A stretch of DNA of 64,000 nucleotides from Pseudobacter sp051955275. Lineage in GTDB: Bacteria; Bacteroidota; Bacteroidia; Chitinophagales; Chitinophagaceae. Position numbers and translations under genes: made by a program. A model generated the notes under the pieces. It was not told where the DNA came from, ran no database searches, and saw only the letters and a list, made by a program, of their open reading frames with translations. The stretch is from contig NZ_JBQCGW010000215.1 of assembly GCF_051955275.1 (NCBI RefSeq), positions 1 through 64,000 on the forward strand, written 5' to 3'. Positions 18,061 through 26,846 of the stretch are shown here, in pieces (position 1 is the stretch's first letter; each line of letters starts with the position of its first letter).

Positions 18061-20511
18061 TTATTCAGAACGCAGGCTTTTCACGGGATCGGCCAGCGCG
18101 GCACGTATGGTTTGAAGGCTGAGTGTTACCAGTGCTACCAGGATGGTGAGACCGCCTGTAACCAGGAAGAGCCACCAGCTGATATTGGTTCTGTAGGCAA
18201 ACTGCTGCAGCCATTGATGAAGCCCGATCCATGCCAGGGGTATGGCAATGAGAAGGGCTATCGCCACCAGTGCGATGATATCCTTAGACAGCATGGTCAC
18301 TATCTGGGTTACAGAAGCCCCCAACACTTTTCTCACCCCGATCTCCTTGGTGCGCTGAACGGTGGTGAATGTTACAAGTCCCAGTAAACCGAGGCAACTG
18401 ATGAGGATGGCCAGGCCGGCGGTCCAGGCCATCAGCCTGCTGGTTTTCTGTTCAGACTCGTATGCATTGGCGAGTGATTCATCAAAGAAATTGGCTTTAT
18501 AATCGAGGTCGGGGTACACGGATTTGAATGCCTGTTCAGCCTTTGCCAGCGCGTTCTTCCAGGTACTGCCGTCTGCGTTCTGCGGATGCAGCAGCACATG
18601 CATGGTGGTAAGCCTGCTGCCCTGATTGCTGATCGCCAGGGGGCGGATAGCTTCATGCAGGGTCTTCTGATTGAAGTCGTGCACCACACCGGCAACAGGA
18701 ATATTCTTGTCATCCCAGCTCAGTGTAATTCCAACAGCATCGGCAGGATTGCTGAATCCCAGCAGTTTTGCGTAGGTCTGGTTGATGAGCAGTTCAGAAA
18801 GTGTATCGCTCTGCCGGGTATTTCTTCCTGCCACAATTGGCAGCTGGTATACGTTCACATAATTACTGTCGCCAACTTTTATATCGATGCTGGCTTCAAT
18901 TTCTTTCTGACCATTAACGTATTTGATGGTGCTGGTCCAGATGCTTCTGCTGGCCGGCGGGTGGCCGCCAATGCTCACCATCGCTATCTCGGGTATGGCC
19001 CTGAGTTTGGCTGCCAGCAATTCTCTTTTCTGCGGGTTGTTTTCTCCCCAGGGTGTTCTGATGAATACGATGGCGTCTTTGCGTATACCGATATCCTTGT
19101 TAAGGGTATAACTCACCTGTTTGCTTACCAGCAGGGTGGCAACAATGAAAACCTGTGCCACTACAAACTGGGAAACGGTCAGTGATTTGCGGAGGATCAC
19201 TCTTCTCGTATGTGCATTACCGGTAGATGAATAGTTTTTAAGCACCTGAACCGGCCTGAATCCTGAAAGGACCAGTGCTGGATAGATGCCAGACAGGAAA
19301 CTGACCACCAATACCATTGCAGCCAGGAAGATCCAGATACCTGGATCGCCTGTTGCGGGAAATTGAATGCCTGGCGGAATAAAGTCTGCAAAGAGCCGCA
19401 GCGCCAGGGGAGTAAGCAGGCAGGATAAAACAGTGGCAAGAAGGGTGAGCAGGAATGTTTCACCCATGAACTGAACGATGAGTTGCTTTTTACTGCTGCC
19501 CATGGTCTTTCTGATACCGATCTCTTTGGCGCGGGTACTGCTTTGTGCAGTGGTAAGATTGATGAAGTTGATACAGCCAAGCAGTAATAAAAATCCTGCA
19601 ATGGTGAGCAGTCCGTATAAAGTGTTTTTGTTGGCAAGGCGATGATCGAAATTGCCGTAACGCCCATCAAAATGGATTTCCGTGAGTGGCTGTAATGTAT
19701 AGAACTGATCATCGGAATTTTTTAAATCGCGCGGGAAGTTTTTTCTGAACAGACCGGTCACCTGCCTTTCGATACCGGCTGGTGATGTACCTGCAGGAAG
19801 CTTTACCAGGATCTGGTTGTCATTGGTGGTGTTGTCCCACTCATTCCAGTCGTGTGGCTGCATACCGGGCCTGGTCAGTGTGCTGTAAGACAGAAACCCG
19901 ATGAACCTGAAGTCGGTTCTGTCTGTTCTTGTTTTAACGATGCCGCTGACCGTGGTGATCAGGGTATCTTCCAGGTACAACTGTTTTCCGGCTAATTGCT
20001 CGTATGGTATGCCTGGAAAATATTTGTCGGCGCTTTCCGTGGTAAGCACTACCTGATTGGGATTGCTGAGGGAAGCATCCGGTGTGCCGCTGAGCCATTG
20101 ATAGGGCAGTATCTTAAAGTAAGAAGGGTAGGTGTATATAAAACCTTCCTGGTTCTTGAAAATGGCTTTTTGTTCGCTCCCGGGATTCACGCTCACTTTC
20201 AGCATATCGGAAAGAGAGCGCAATGGTGCTGCTTCTTCGAGGCCGGTGATATTGGTGGGAATGGCGTTTACGAGTGGAACATTCACGCCGCAGTTATAGA
20301 ATCTGTCGTCTGCAGAAATGAAGTTGGACACCACCCGGTAGATCCTTTTGTGATCAGGCACGGCACGTTCAAAACTGAAATCCCAGCTCACCATCAGGTA
20401 GATCACCAGTGCGGCGCAGATCCCGATGCTCAGGCCCAGTATATTCAATACTGTAAAGGCTTTGTTCTTCCAAAGGCTTCTGAAGGCGGTGTATAAATAT
20501 GTTTTGAACAT
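18061..20511 (-). CDS. FtsX/MacB-type ABC transporter permease 2
   Basis: An 816-aa permease, the longest of the six. FtsX loops: KEIGIRKTMGS and KEIGVRKVLGA. The first periplasmic domain is the most divergent in the array (SWDFSFERAVPDHKRIYRVVSNF, then an unusual NCGVNVPLVNAIPTNITG stretch where the others have a short Pro-rich loop). The second domain keeps VAGVVHDFNQKTLHEAIRPL. The C-terminus is ADPVKSLRSE, with Asp in place of the Asn found in the other copies. It sits 18 bases after permease 1. Confidence 0.92.
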   Translation of the reverse strand: MFKTYLYTAFRSLWKNKAFTVLNILGLSIGICAALVIYLMVSWDFSFERAVPDHKRIYRVVSNFISADDRFYNCGVNVPLVNAIPTNITGLEEAAPLRSLSDMLKVSVNPGSEQKAIFKNQEGFIYTYPSYFKILPYQWLSGTPDASLSNPNQVVLTTESADKYFPGIPYEQLAGKQLYLEDTLITTVSGIVKTRTDRTDFRFIGFLSYSTLTRPGMQPHDWNEWDNTTNDNQILVKLPAGTSPAGIERQVTGLFRKNFPRDLKNSDDQFYTLQPLTEIHFDGRYGNFDHRLANKNTLYGLLTIAGFLLLLGCINFINLTTAQSSTRAKEIGIRKTMGSSKKQLIVQFMGETFLLTLLATVLSCLLTPLALRLFADFIPPGIQFPATGDPGIWIFLAAMVLVVSFLSGIYPALVLSGFRPVQVLKNYSSTGNAHTRRVILRKSLTVSQFVVAQVFIVATLLVSKQVSYTLNKDIGIRKDAIVFIRTPWGENNPQKRELLAAKLRAIPEIAMVSIGGHPPASRSIWTSTIKYVNGQKEIEASIDIKVGDSNYVNVYQLPIVAGRNTRQSDTLSELLINQTYAKLLGFSNPADAVGITLSWDDKNIPVAGVVHDFNQKTLHEAIRPLAISNQGSRLTTMHVLLHPQNADGSTWKNALAKAEQAFKSVYPDLDYKANFFDESLANAYESEQKTSRLMAWTAGLAILISCLGLLGLVTFTTVQRTKEIGVRKVLGASVTQIVTMLSKDIIALVAIALLIAIPLAWIGLHQWLQQFAYRTNISWWLFLVTGGLTILVALVTLSLQTIRAALADPVKSLRSE

Positions 20512-20529
20512 GGGATAAGTTTTGATGTT

Positions 20530-22896
20530 TTATTCGCTTCTCAGGCTGCGGGTTGGATTGGCCATGGCCGCCCTGATTGAATTATAACTCACTGTTGCCA
20601 GTGCGATCAGGATAGCGCCGCCGCCAGCCAGCAGGAATACCCACCACTGTATGCTGATGCGGTAACTGTAATCCTGCAACCAGGTGTGCATGGCCCACCA
20701 GGCAATGGGTGTGGCAATAACGATGCTCACTACCACCAGCGCCAGGAAATCCCTCGATAGTAAGGAAGTGATATTGAAAACGGAAGCGCCCAGCACTTTC
20801 CGTACACCGATTTCTTTCACGCGGTTCTCTGCCATATAAGTAGCCAGCGCAAACAAGCCCAGGCATGAAATGAAAATAGTGAGGCCGGCAAAGAGACTGG
20901 CGAGGGTGCCGATCCGCTTTTCATCGTTGAATTTCTTTTCGTATTCGGTGTCTGCGAATTTGAAAGCGAAGGGAAATTCAGGATTGTATTTTTTGAAGAC
21001 CTCTTCCATGGCTTTCAGGTTATCAGCTACAGGGCGGTTGGGATTCAGGCGAAGATGCACCACATTGAACCAGCCTTTGGGTCCTGCGATCACCAAGGGA
21101 CTGATGGGGGAATAGGGAGATCCCAGGATAACGTCTTTCACCACACCAACGATGGTCCAGTCGCTTTCCATATCGTGATAAGTTTTGCCAATGGGGTCTT
21201 TGAAGCCCATCACTTTTGCAGCGGATTCATTGATGAGGGCAGAGAGTGAGTCTCCGGGAAAATCTTTCAGGTTGATATCCCGACCTTTCACAATGGTAAA
21301 GCCGGCGGTTTTTACGAGGTCGCCATCAGTACAGAAGCGGTCCAGCACTATTTTTTTAGATTGATCCTTTCCTTCCCATTCGATGCCCCAGGTATTGCTC
21401 CAGCTTTCAGTGAGTGGTGCGCTGGTTTTGCTTAAGGCGGTGATGGCGCTTGCATTCAGGAGTTCCTGTTTGATCACTTGGAGGTTCTTATCTATCTCCT
21501 GGCTAAGGAAAACGTACCCCAGATCAGACCTGTTGTATCCTGCATCCCTGTCTTGCGCATGTTTGATCTGCTGACGGATGATGATGGTGCACACGATGAG
21601 AATAATAGCGATGGAGAACTGTGTCACCACCAGCACTTTCCTGGGAGTGATCAGCGCCTGGGCCTTGTGCAGACTGCCTTTCAGCACTTTGATCGGGCGG
21701 AATGAACTGAGATAAAAAGCAGGGTAACTGCCTGCCAGCAGTCCGGTGAACAGCACAAATCCCGATGCCGCCAGCCAGAAATAAATGCTGTTGAATGGTA
21801 TGGAAAGTACTTTGCTTACAAGTTTATTGAATGATGGCAGACTGAGCTGCACAATGATCAGGGCTACGAGGCCCGATAATATTGCCAGGATAATGCTTTC
21901 TCCCAGGAATTGCCCGATGAGTGAACCGCGTTGGGCACCCACTACTTTCCGGATACCTACTTCACGCGCTCTCTTTTCACTTCTGGCTGTGCTGAGGTTC
22001 ATGAAGTTGATACAGGCGATCAGCAGGATCAGGCCGGCAATCACCAGGAATAATTTTACCAGACCGATCCTTCCACCCACATTCACTCCATTCTCAAACT
22101 GACCGTACAGGCGTTGTTTGCTTACTGCATGGAGGAATACTTCAATGTCTTCTTGTCCTTTGGAATGATCGATGGTCACTTTCCTTATCTTCTGGTTCAG
22201 TGCATTCACATCCACGCCTGGCTTGAGTTTGAGGAATGTACCTACAGAGTTGTTTCCCCACCATTCATCGTCCCATCCCAGTTTTTTCATGTACAGCCAG
22301 GGTATCAGCATCTCGAATTTGAAATGTGAATTGTTCGGGGGATCGCTCACTATACCGGTCACTGTGAAATTGCTGGCTTCGGTGTAGGGGTTCATGGAGA
22401 TCACTTTTCCCATGGGGTTTTCTTTACCGAAAAGTTTTTCAGCAGTTGATTCTGTCAGTACTACCGAGTAGGTACCGTCGAGCAGTTTATCCGGGTTTCC
22501 CTGTTTTATTTTGAAGTCGAATATTTTCAGGAAATCAGGATCGGTAAAGAGCCCTCTGGCATTGATCCGCTTGTCGCCTGCTTTCATTACAACGTTGGCG
22601 TCCGTGGAGCGGCTCATATATTCCACATCAGGATATTCCGCTTTTAAGGTGGGGCCCAGAATTTTTGGGGTAGAGCCCCATACCTGCAGTTTGCCATCGA
22701 ACTCGGAGCGGTTCATGGCTTTGTACAAACGGTCCTGGTCTGAATAGAAGCGGTCGTAGCTGAACTCATCCTGCACCCAGAGCAGGATGAGGATGGCGCT
22801 GGCCATTCCTATGCTCAGTCCAAGTATATTGATCGCTGAGAAGCGTTTATTCTTCCAGAGATTGCGCCAGGCGATTTTAAAGTAGTTTCTCAACAT
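20530..22896 (-). CDS. FtsX/MacB-type ABC transporter permease 1
   Basis: A 788-aa permease, the first of the array and 69 bases downstream of the first ATPase gene. FtsX loops: REVGIRKVVGA and KEIGVRKVLGA. TM1 is followed by WVQDEFSYDRFYSDQDRLY, and STPKIL and IEWEGKD occur in the periplasmic domains; all three features recur in permease 6. The C-terminus is NPTRSLRSE rather than NPVKSLRSE. Eight TMs are predicted by eye. As the copy nearest the ATPase and adaptor genes it is the best candidate for the original permease of the transporter, the others being duplications. Confidence 0.92.
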   Translation of the reverse strand: MLRNYFKIAWRNLWKNKRFSAINILGLSIGMASAILILLWVQDEFSYDRFYSDQDRLYKAMNRSEFDGKLQVWGSTPKILGPTLKAEYPDVEYMSRSTDANVVMKAGDKRINARGLFTDPDFLKIFDFKIKQGNPDKLLDGTYSVVLTESTAEKLFGKENPMGKVISMNPYTEASNFTVTGIVSDPPNNSHFKFEMLIPWLYMKKLGWDDEWWGNNSVGTFLKLKPGVDVNALNQKIRKVTIDHSKGQEDIEVFLHAVSKQRLYGQFENGVNVGGRIGLVKLFLVIAGLILLIACINFMNLSTARSEKRAREVGIRKVVGAQRGSLIGQFLGESIILAILSGLVALIIVQLSLPSFNKLVSKVLSIPFNSIYFWLAASGFVLFTGLLAGSYPAFYLSSFRPIKVLKGSLHKAQALITPRKVLVVTQFSIAIILIVCTIIIRQQIKHAQDRDAGYNRSDLGYVFLSQEIDKNLQVIKQELLNASAITALSKTSAPLTESWSNTWGIEWEGKDQSKKIVLDRFCTDGDLVKTAGFTIVKGRDINLKDFPGDSLSALINESAAKVMGFKDPIGKTYHDMESDWTIVGVVKDVILGSPYSPISPLVIAGPKGWFNVVHLRLNPNRPVADNLKAMEEVFKKYNPEFPFAFKFADTEYEKKFNDEKRIGTLASLFAGLTIFISCLGLFALATYMAENRVKEIGVRKVLGASVFNITSLLSRDFLALVVVSIVIATPIAWWAMHTWLQDYSYRISIQWWVFLLAGGGAILIALATVSYNSIRAAMANPTRSLRSE

Positions 22897-22965
22897 GGTG
22901 ATCCGTTTGTTTCAGGTGGGGTTAAAAAATCATGGCTATACTTGATGATCAGATCATGGAAGGGA

Positions 22966-23643
22966 TCAGACCATAATATTTTCAGTGACGGCTTGTCCGT
23001 CGAGCATCCTGATAATGCGATGGCTGAAGCGTGAGTCGTGCTCGGAGTGCGTTACCATCACAATGGTGGTACCCTGTTCATTGAGGTCTGTGAGCAGCGT
23101 CATCACTTCATTACCATTGGAGCTGTCCAGGTTACCGGTAGGCTCATCCGCCAGGATCAGTTTGGGGTTGTTCACCACGGCGCGGGCAACGGCCACACGC
23201 TGTTGCTGACCACCGGACAATTGTTGCGGATAGTGTTTGCGGCGGTGCATGATCTGCATTTTATCCAGCACTTCGTCCACACGTTTTTTGCGTTCCGCGG
23301 ATTTAACGCCAGTATAGATCAGGGGCAGTTCCACATTCTCGTACACGGTGAGCTCATCGATGAGGTTGAAGCTCTGGAAAACGAAGCCGATATTGTGTTT
23401 GCGGAGGTCGGCCCTTTTTCTTTCATTGAAGTTGGCCACTTCAATACCGTTGAAGATAAAGCTACCGGCATCGGGATCATCCAGCAGGCCGAGGATATTC
23501 AGCAGGGTGGATTTTCCGCAGCCTGAAGGGCCCATCACAGCAACAAACTCGCCTTCCTTCACTTCCAGGGTCAGTTTGTTGAGTGCAACGGTTTCCACTT
23601 CTTCCGTGCGGTATACTTTTTCGAGATTGGTGATCTTGATCAT
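22966..23643 (-). CDS. ABC transporter ATP-binding protein (LolD/MacB type), first copy
   Basis: A 225-aa ATPase with a full set of motifs: Walker A GPSGCGKS, Q-loop FVFQSFNLIDELTVYENVELPL, signature LSGGQQQRVAVARAVV, Walker B LILADEPTGNL and switch His VTHSEHDSRF. The Q-loop segment and overall length match the LolD/MacB subfamily that drives FtsX-type permeases. It starts at ATG 23643, 23 bases after the small secreted-peptide gene. Together with permease 1 it forms the expected ATPase-permease pair; which of the two operon ATPases serves the other five permeases is unclear. Confidence 0.94.
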   Translation of the reverse strand: MIKITNLEKVYRTEEVETVALNKLTLEVKEGEFVAVMGPSGCGKSTLLNILGLLDDPDAGSFIFNGIEVANFNERKRADLRKHNIGFVFQSFNLIDELTVYENVELPLIYTGVKSAERKKRVDEVLDKMQIMHRRKHYPQQLSGGQQQRVAVARAVVNNPKLILADEPTGNLDSSNGNEVMTLLTDLNEQGTTIVMVTHSEHDSRFSHRIIRMLDGQAVTENIMV

Positions 23644-23666
23644 ATTGTTTTGATTGAATAAACGAT

Positions 23667-23885
23667 TTAGTGAATGTAGAGGTTACAGGAGGGGAGCAGG
23701 TTCCGCAAAGGCAGGAAATCCGTTCCTTCATCTTCCTCCGGCATTGTTTCTTCTACGGCCCTGATGATGAAGGGGGCTCTCACCTGTTGTCCGTCACATA
23801 CGATCCCGGTTGTGTTGGGCCATGCAAAGAGCACGCAGCCAAGTACAAGAAGGGTGGTGTAAATGATCCTGTTTTGAATTTTCAT
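23667..23885 (-). CDS. Small secreted peptide within exporter operon
   Basis: A 72-aa open frame exactly filling the space between the adaptor gene (10 bases upstream) and the ATPase gene. It opens with a clear signal peptide (MKIQNRIIYTTLLVLGCVLFA). The predicted mature part is about 51 residues, acidic (ETMPEEDEGTDF), with two cysteines (IVCDG and PSCNL) that could pair. I do not recognise the family. Fit to the operon and the signal peptide argue that it is real. It could be an exported cargo, a periplasmic accessory of the exporter, or a signal sensed by the divergent kinase; nothing in the sequence decides between these. Confidence 0.6.
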   Translation of the reverse strand: MKIQNRIIYTTLLVLGCVLFAWPNTTGIVCDGQQVRAPFIIRAVEETMPEEDEGTDFLPLRNLLPSCNLYIH

Positions 23886-23895
23886 ACGAGGTGAT

Positions 23896-25152
23896 TTACT
23901 CTTTTTTCAATATCAGTTCCTGCATTTTGTCGTAGTTCTCATAACTCGACGTGATCACTTTGTCGCCGGGTTTCAGCCCTTTCAGCACTTCATAGTAATC
24001 AGGGTTCTGACGGCCGAGCTGGATATCCACTTTGAAAGCAGTTTTTCCGTCGTCGCTCAGTTTGAAGATGGAATTTCCACCTGTCTGCTGGTAGAAACCG
24101 CCTTTGGCGAGCAGGAGGGCTTCTGTCTCATCGCTGAGTGCGAGGCGGATCTGCAGGGTCTGTCCGCGGCGGATACCCTGGGGTTTCTCACCTACAAATT
24201 CCATATCCACCTGAAAACGGCCATTGGTTACCTGTGTGAACACTTTAATGATGCGGAGCTTGTATGCTTTGTTGGCAAAAGTGAACTCACCTTCCAGGCC
24301 GGTGTAGATGCGGGAGATATAATGTTCATCGATGTCTGCGCGTACTTTGAAGCCGCTGAGTACGTCTATCTGTCCCAGTCTTTCTCCCTTGTTCTTGTTC
24401 TGACCGATCTCTGCCTCCAGGGAGGTGAGCTGTCCGTCAACGGGTGCACGAACGATCAGGTCGCCCACTTTTTTGCGGTTGAGGTCCAGCGTGGATTTGG
24501 AGCGCTGGTAGAGTTCTCGCGCCTGCTCAACACTCTGGCGGGTGGTGATACTGTCCTGCTGCATGATCTGGTCAGTCAGTTTCTTTTTCTGTACCTGGTA
24601 GATATAATTGTTTTCGGATTTCTTGAATTCCTGTGCACCGATCACTTTCTCTGCGTAGAGTTTCTTGTTGAGGTTGTACTCGCGTTCAGCTTCTTTGAGG
24701 GTGTTCTCCACATCGGTGAGCTGGTTGAGCTTGGTAACGGTGTTCTGCTGGGCAGCATTGTTGGCGATCTGCATTTGGGTGAGCAGGTTGTACACGCTGG
24801 TTTCCTGGTTCACCAGGCTGAGGGCCAGGTCGGTATTGGAGAGGCGGAGGATGGGTTGGCCTTTCTTCATCACGGCGCCGTCTTCCACAAATTTCTCTTC
24901 CACACGGCCACCTTCGAGTGCATCCAGGTAAATGGTGGTGATGGGGAGCACCACGCCATTCACGGGAATGAATTCCTGGAAAGTGCCTTTGCGGACCTCA
25001 CTGATAGTGATCCTGTCCACATTCACATTCAGCCGGCTTTTACCGGAGGTAAAATAATAACTGGCGGTAATGAGGATAAGGATGGCAACAACTCCAGAGA
25101 TTGTCAGCAACTTTTTGGTGGTCCACTTCTTTTTGGCAATAACTCGATCCAC
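23896..25152 (-). CDS. HlyD/MacA-type periplasmic adaptor (membrane fusion) protein
   Basis: A 418-aa adaptor that would link the inner membrane permease to TolC. An N-terminal TM (about 14-36) anchors it. A barrel-sandwich half-lipoyl segment (GGRVEEKFVEDGAVMKKGQPILRL) precedes a long coiled coil (about 110-240), and the second lipoyl half follows (LIVRAPVDGQLTSLEAEIGQNKNKGERLGQI). A beta-barrel and a membrane-proximal domain (LKGLKPGDKVITSSYENYDKM) complete it. The start is GTG at 25152; there is no in-frame ATG nearby upstream. It is the first gene of the operon and diverges from the response regulator, with 333 bases between. Confidence 0.93.
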   Translation of the reverse strand: MDRVIAKKKWTTKKLLTISGVVAILILITASYYFTSGKSRLNVNVDRITISEVRKGTFQEFIPVNGVVLPITTIYLDALEGGRVEEKFVEDGAVMKKGQPILRLSNTDLALSLVNQETSVYNLLTQMQIANNAAQQNTVTKLNQLTDVENTLKEAEREYNLNKKLYAEKVIGAQEFKKSENNYIYQVQKKKLTDQIMQQDSITTRQSVEQARELYQRSKSTLDLNRKKVGDLIVRAPVDGQLTSLEAEIGQNKNKGERLGQIDVLSGFKVRADIDEHYISRIYTGLEGEFTFANKAYKLRIIKVFTQVTNGRFQVDMEFVGEKPQGIRRGQTLQIRLALSDETEALLLAKGGFYQQTGGNSIFKLSDDGKTAFKVDIQLGRQNPDYYEVLKGLKPGDKVITSSYENYDKMQELILKKE

Positions 25153-25190
25153 AGTATGATAGTTTTAAGATGTTTCTTTTTAAAAATGGC

Positions 25191-25212
25191 CGCCCGGAGG
25201 TTCAGGCCGGGC
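25191..25212 (-). promoter_or_regulatory. Leader hairpin of the exporter operon
   Basis: CGCCCGG (25191-25197) and CCGGGCG (25206-25212) form a perfect 7-bp GC stem about 40 bases upstream of the adaptor start. On the minus strand it is followed by ATTTTTAAAAAG. It could be an attenuator or simply a stable 5' leader structure. Confidence 0.35.
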
Positions 25213-25269
25213 GACCCTGAATTTTAAACACAACTCTTATGAGAGAAAAACAACTGCACATCCAATATC

Positions 25270-25283
25270 ACAACGCTGTGCCA
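25270..25283 (-). promoter_or_regulatory. Possible sigma-54 promoter of exporter operon
   Basis: The minus strand reads TGGCACAGCGTTGT: a perfect -24 element (TGGCAC) and a TTGT -12-like element, but spaced one base shorter than the strict consensus. No TAnnTTTG promoter was seen in this leader. The divergent gene encodes a sigma-54 activator, which makes the site worth noting despite the spacing flaw. Confidence 0.3.
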
Positions 25284-25320
25284 GTTTAGAAGATCTATGA
25301 AAACCAGTAAGTTAAGGCCG

Positions 25321-25336
25321 TGGTAACCGGGCTGCT
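25321..25336 (+). promoter_or_regulatory. Possible sigma-54 promoter of the two-component genes
   Basis: TGGTAACCGGGCTGCT has the invariant GG and GC exactly ten bases apart, as in the consensus TGGCACG-N4-TTGCW, though other positions are only partly matched. It lies 150 bases upstream of the response regulator start. The rest of the 25153-25485 intergenic region shows only the hairpin and the minus-strand TGGCAC site described separately. Confidence 0.3.
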
Positions 25337-25485
25337 GTACTGTTGCGTTACACTTTGTGTCCGCTTTTGATACAGTGCCCTGAAGGCGGGTTTACGGTAT
25401 AAAAAATTGTTTGCCATGGCTTTGTAATTATGGTATAATTGTAGTTGGGTTTTGTTGCATAAAACAGAATATTTATTTTATTACC

Positions 25486-26844
25486 ATGTCGCTGAAGAAT
25501 GCCTCGATACTAGTTATAGACGATGACCAGGATGTACTGACCGCTGTAAGACTGCTGCTGAAGACCGAAGCCAAAGAAGTGGTGACGGAAAAGAACCCGG
25601 AGAATATCCGGAACCTGCTTTCCAAACAGCCCTTCGACGTGATCCTGCTGGATATGAATTTCAACAGCAGCATCAATACCGGTAATGAAGGCATTTACTG
25701 GCTGGGAAAGATCAAAGAATTAAAATCGGAAGCTGCTGTGATCATGATCACGGCCTACGGGGATATCGATCTGGCCGTGCGTTCCCTCAAGGAAGGCGCC
25801 GCCGATTTTGTGGTGAAGCCCTGGCATAACGAAAAACTCATCATTACCATCAGGGAAGCGCTCAAACGCAAAGGGAAAGCAGCCTCCGCACCCAGTTTCC
25901 GGGCAGACTCCGTCATCGGCACGGAACTGCTGGGAGAATCTGAAGTGATGCAGGATATTTTTCATAAGATCGAAAAGATCGCTCCCACGGATGCCAATAT
26001 CCTGATCCTGGGAGAGAATGGCACCGGTAAGGATCTGATTGCCAAAGCCATCCACCAGCAATCATTGCGGTCCGACAAAGTATATGTGAAGGTGGATGTG
26101 GGCGCCTTGACGGAAAGCCTGTTTGAAAGTGAACTGTTCGGCCATAAGAAAGGTGCGTTTACGGATGCTCGTGAGGACAGGATCGGCCGGTTTGAAGCAG
26201 CCAACGGAGGCACCATCTTCCTGGATGAGATCGGGAATATAGGGCTGCACCAGCAGGCAAAACTGCTGAGCGTGCTGCAGAACAGGCAGGTGGTGAAACT
26301 GGGTACCAATATGCCGGTGGACATCAATATCCGGCTGATCTGCGCAACCAACGTGCCTTTGCCGGAACTGGCCAATGAAAGCCGTTTCCGGAAAGACCTG
26401 GTATACCGGATCAATACCGTGGAGATCATGGTGCCGCCACTACGGAAACGCGGCAACGATATCATTCTGCTGGCAAAACATTTCAGTAAGGTATACAGCA
26501 ATAAATACCTGAAGCCTGTGCTGGAGTTCGATACAAAGGCCATGGAGAAATTGCTGGGATACCATTACCCGGGTAATATCCGTGAATTGCAGTATACCAT
26601 CGAGCGGGCTGTGATCATGGCAGATGGAAATGTATTGCAGGCCTCCGATCTGATCTTTTCACCCATTGAATCGGCGCCTGCCACACAGGAGGATCAACCC
26701 GATGACCTGAAACTGAGCTCGGTGGAAAAGAACACTATTTTGCGTGTGATAGAAAAACACAATGGCAATATCACCAAGGCAGCGAAAGAGCTGGGATTGA
26801 CGCGCACCGCGTTGTACCGCCGCCTCAGTAAATACGATATTTGA
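25486..26844 (+). CDS. Sigma-54-dependent response regulator (NtrC family)
   Basis: A 452-aa three-domain regulator. The receiver domain (about 5-125) has the acidic pocket IDDDQD and phospho-acceptor Asp56 in ILLDMNF. The AAA+ sigma-54 interaction domain has Walker A GENGTGKD (near 176-183), Walker B GGTIFLDEIGNI and the sigma-54 contact loop GAFTDA at 223-228, where the usual motif is GAFTGA. The C-terminal Fis-type helix-turn-helix is NITKAAKELGLTRTALYRRL. The frame opens at 25411, but ATG 25486 gives the proper receiver N-terminus. It diverges from the exporter operon and is followed by its kinase 2 bases after the stop. It most likely activates the exporter genes. Confidence 0.94.
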   Translation: MSLKNASILVIDDDQDVLTAVRLLLKTEAKEVVTEKNPENIRNLLSKQPFDVILLDMNFNSSINTGNEGIYWLGKIKELKSEAAVIMITAYGDIDLAVRSLKEGAADFVVKPWHNEKLIITIREALKRKGKAASAPSFRADSVIGTELLGESEVMQDIFHKIEKIAPTDANILILGENGTGKDLIAKAIHQQSLRSDKVYVKVDVGALTESLFESELFGHKKGAFTDAREDRIGRFEAANGGTIFLDEIGNIGLHQQAKLLSVLQNRQVVKLGTNMPVDINIRLICATNVPLPELANESRFRKDLVYRINTVEIMVPPLRKRGNDIILLAKHFSKVYSNKYLKPVLEFDTKAMEKLLGYHYPGNIRELQYTIERAVIMADGNVLQASDLIFSPIESAPATQEDQPDDLKLSSVEKNTILRVIEKHNGNITKAAKELGLTRTALYRRLSKYDI

Positions 26845-26846
26845 GT

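Noticed and set aside
23670..23894. Plus-strand frame opposite the small secreted peptide
   Set aside because: It is against the operon direction and lacks a signal peptide or family; the minus-strand frame fits the operon spacing exactly.
25271..25283. Confident sigma-54 promoter for the exporter operon
   Set aside because: The -24 half is perfect but the -12 half is one base too close, and sigma-54 spacing is normally strict; kept only as a low-confidence site.
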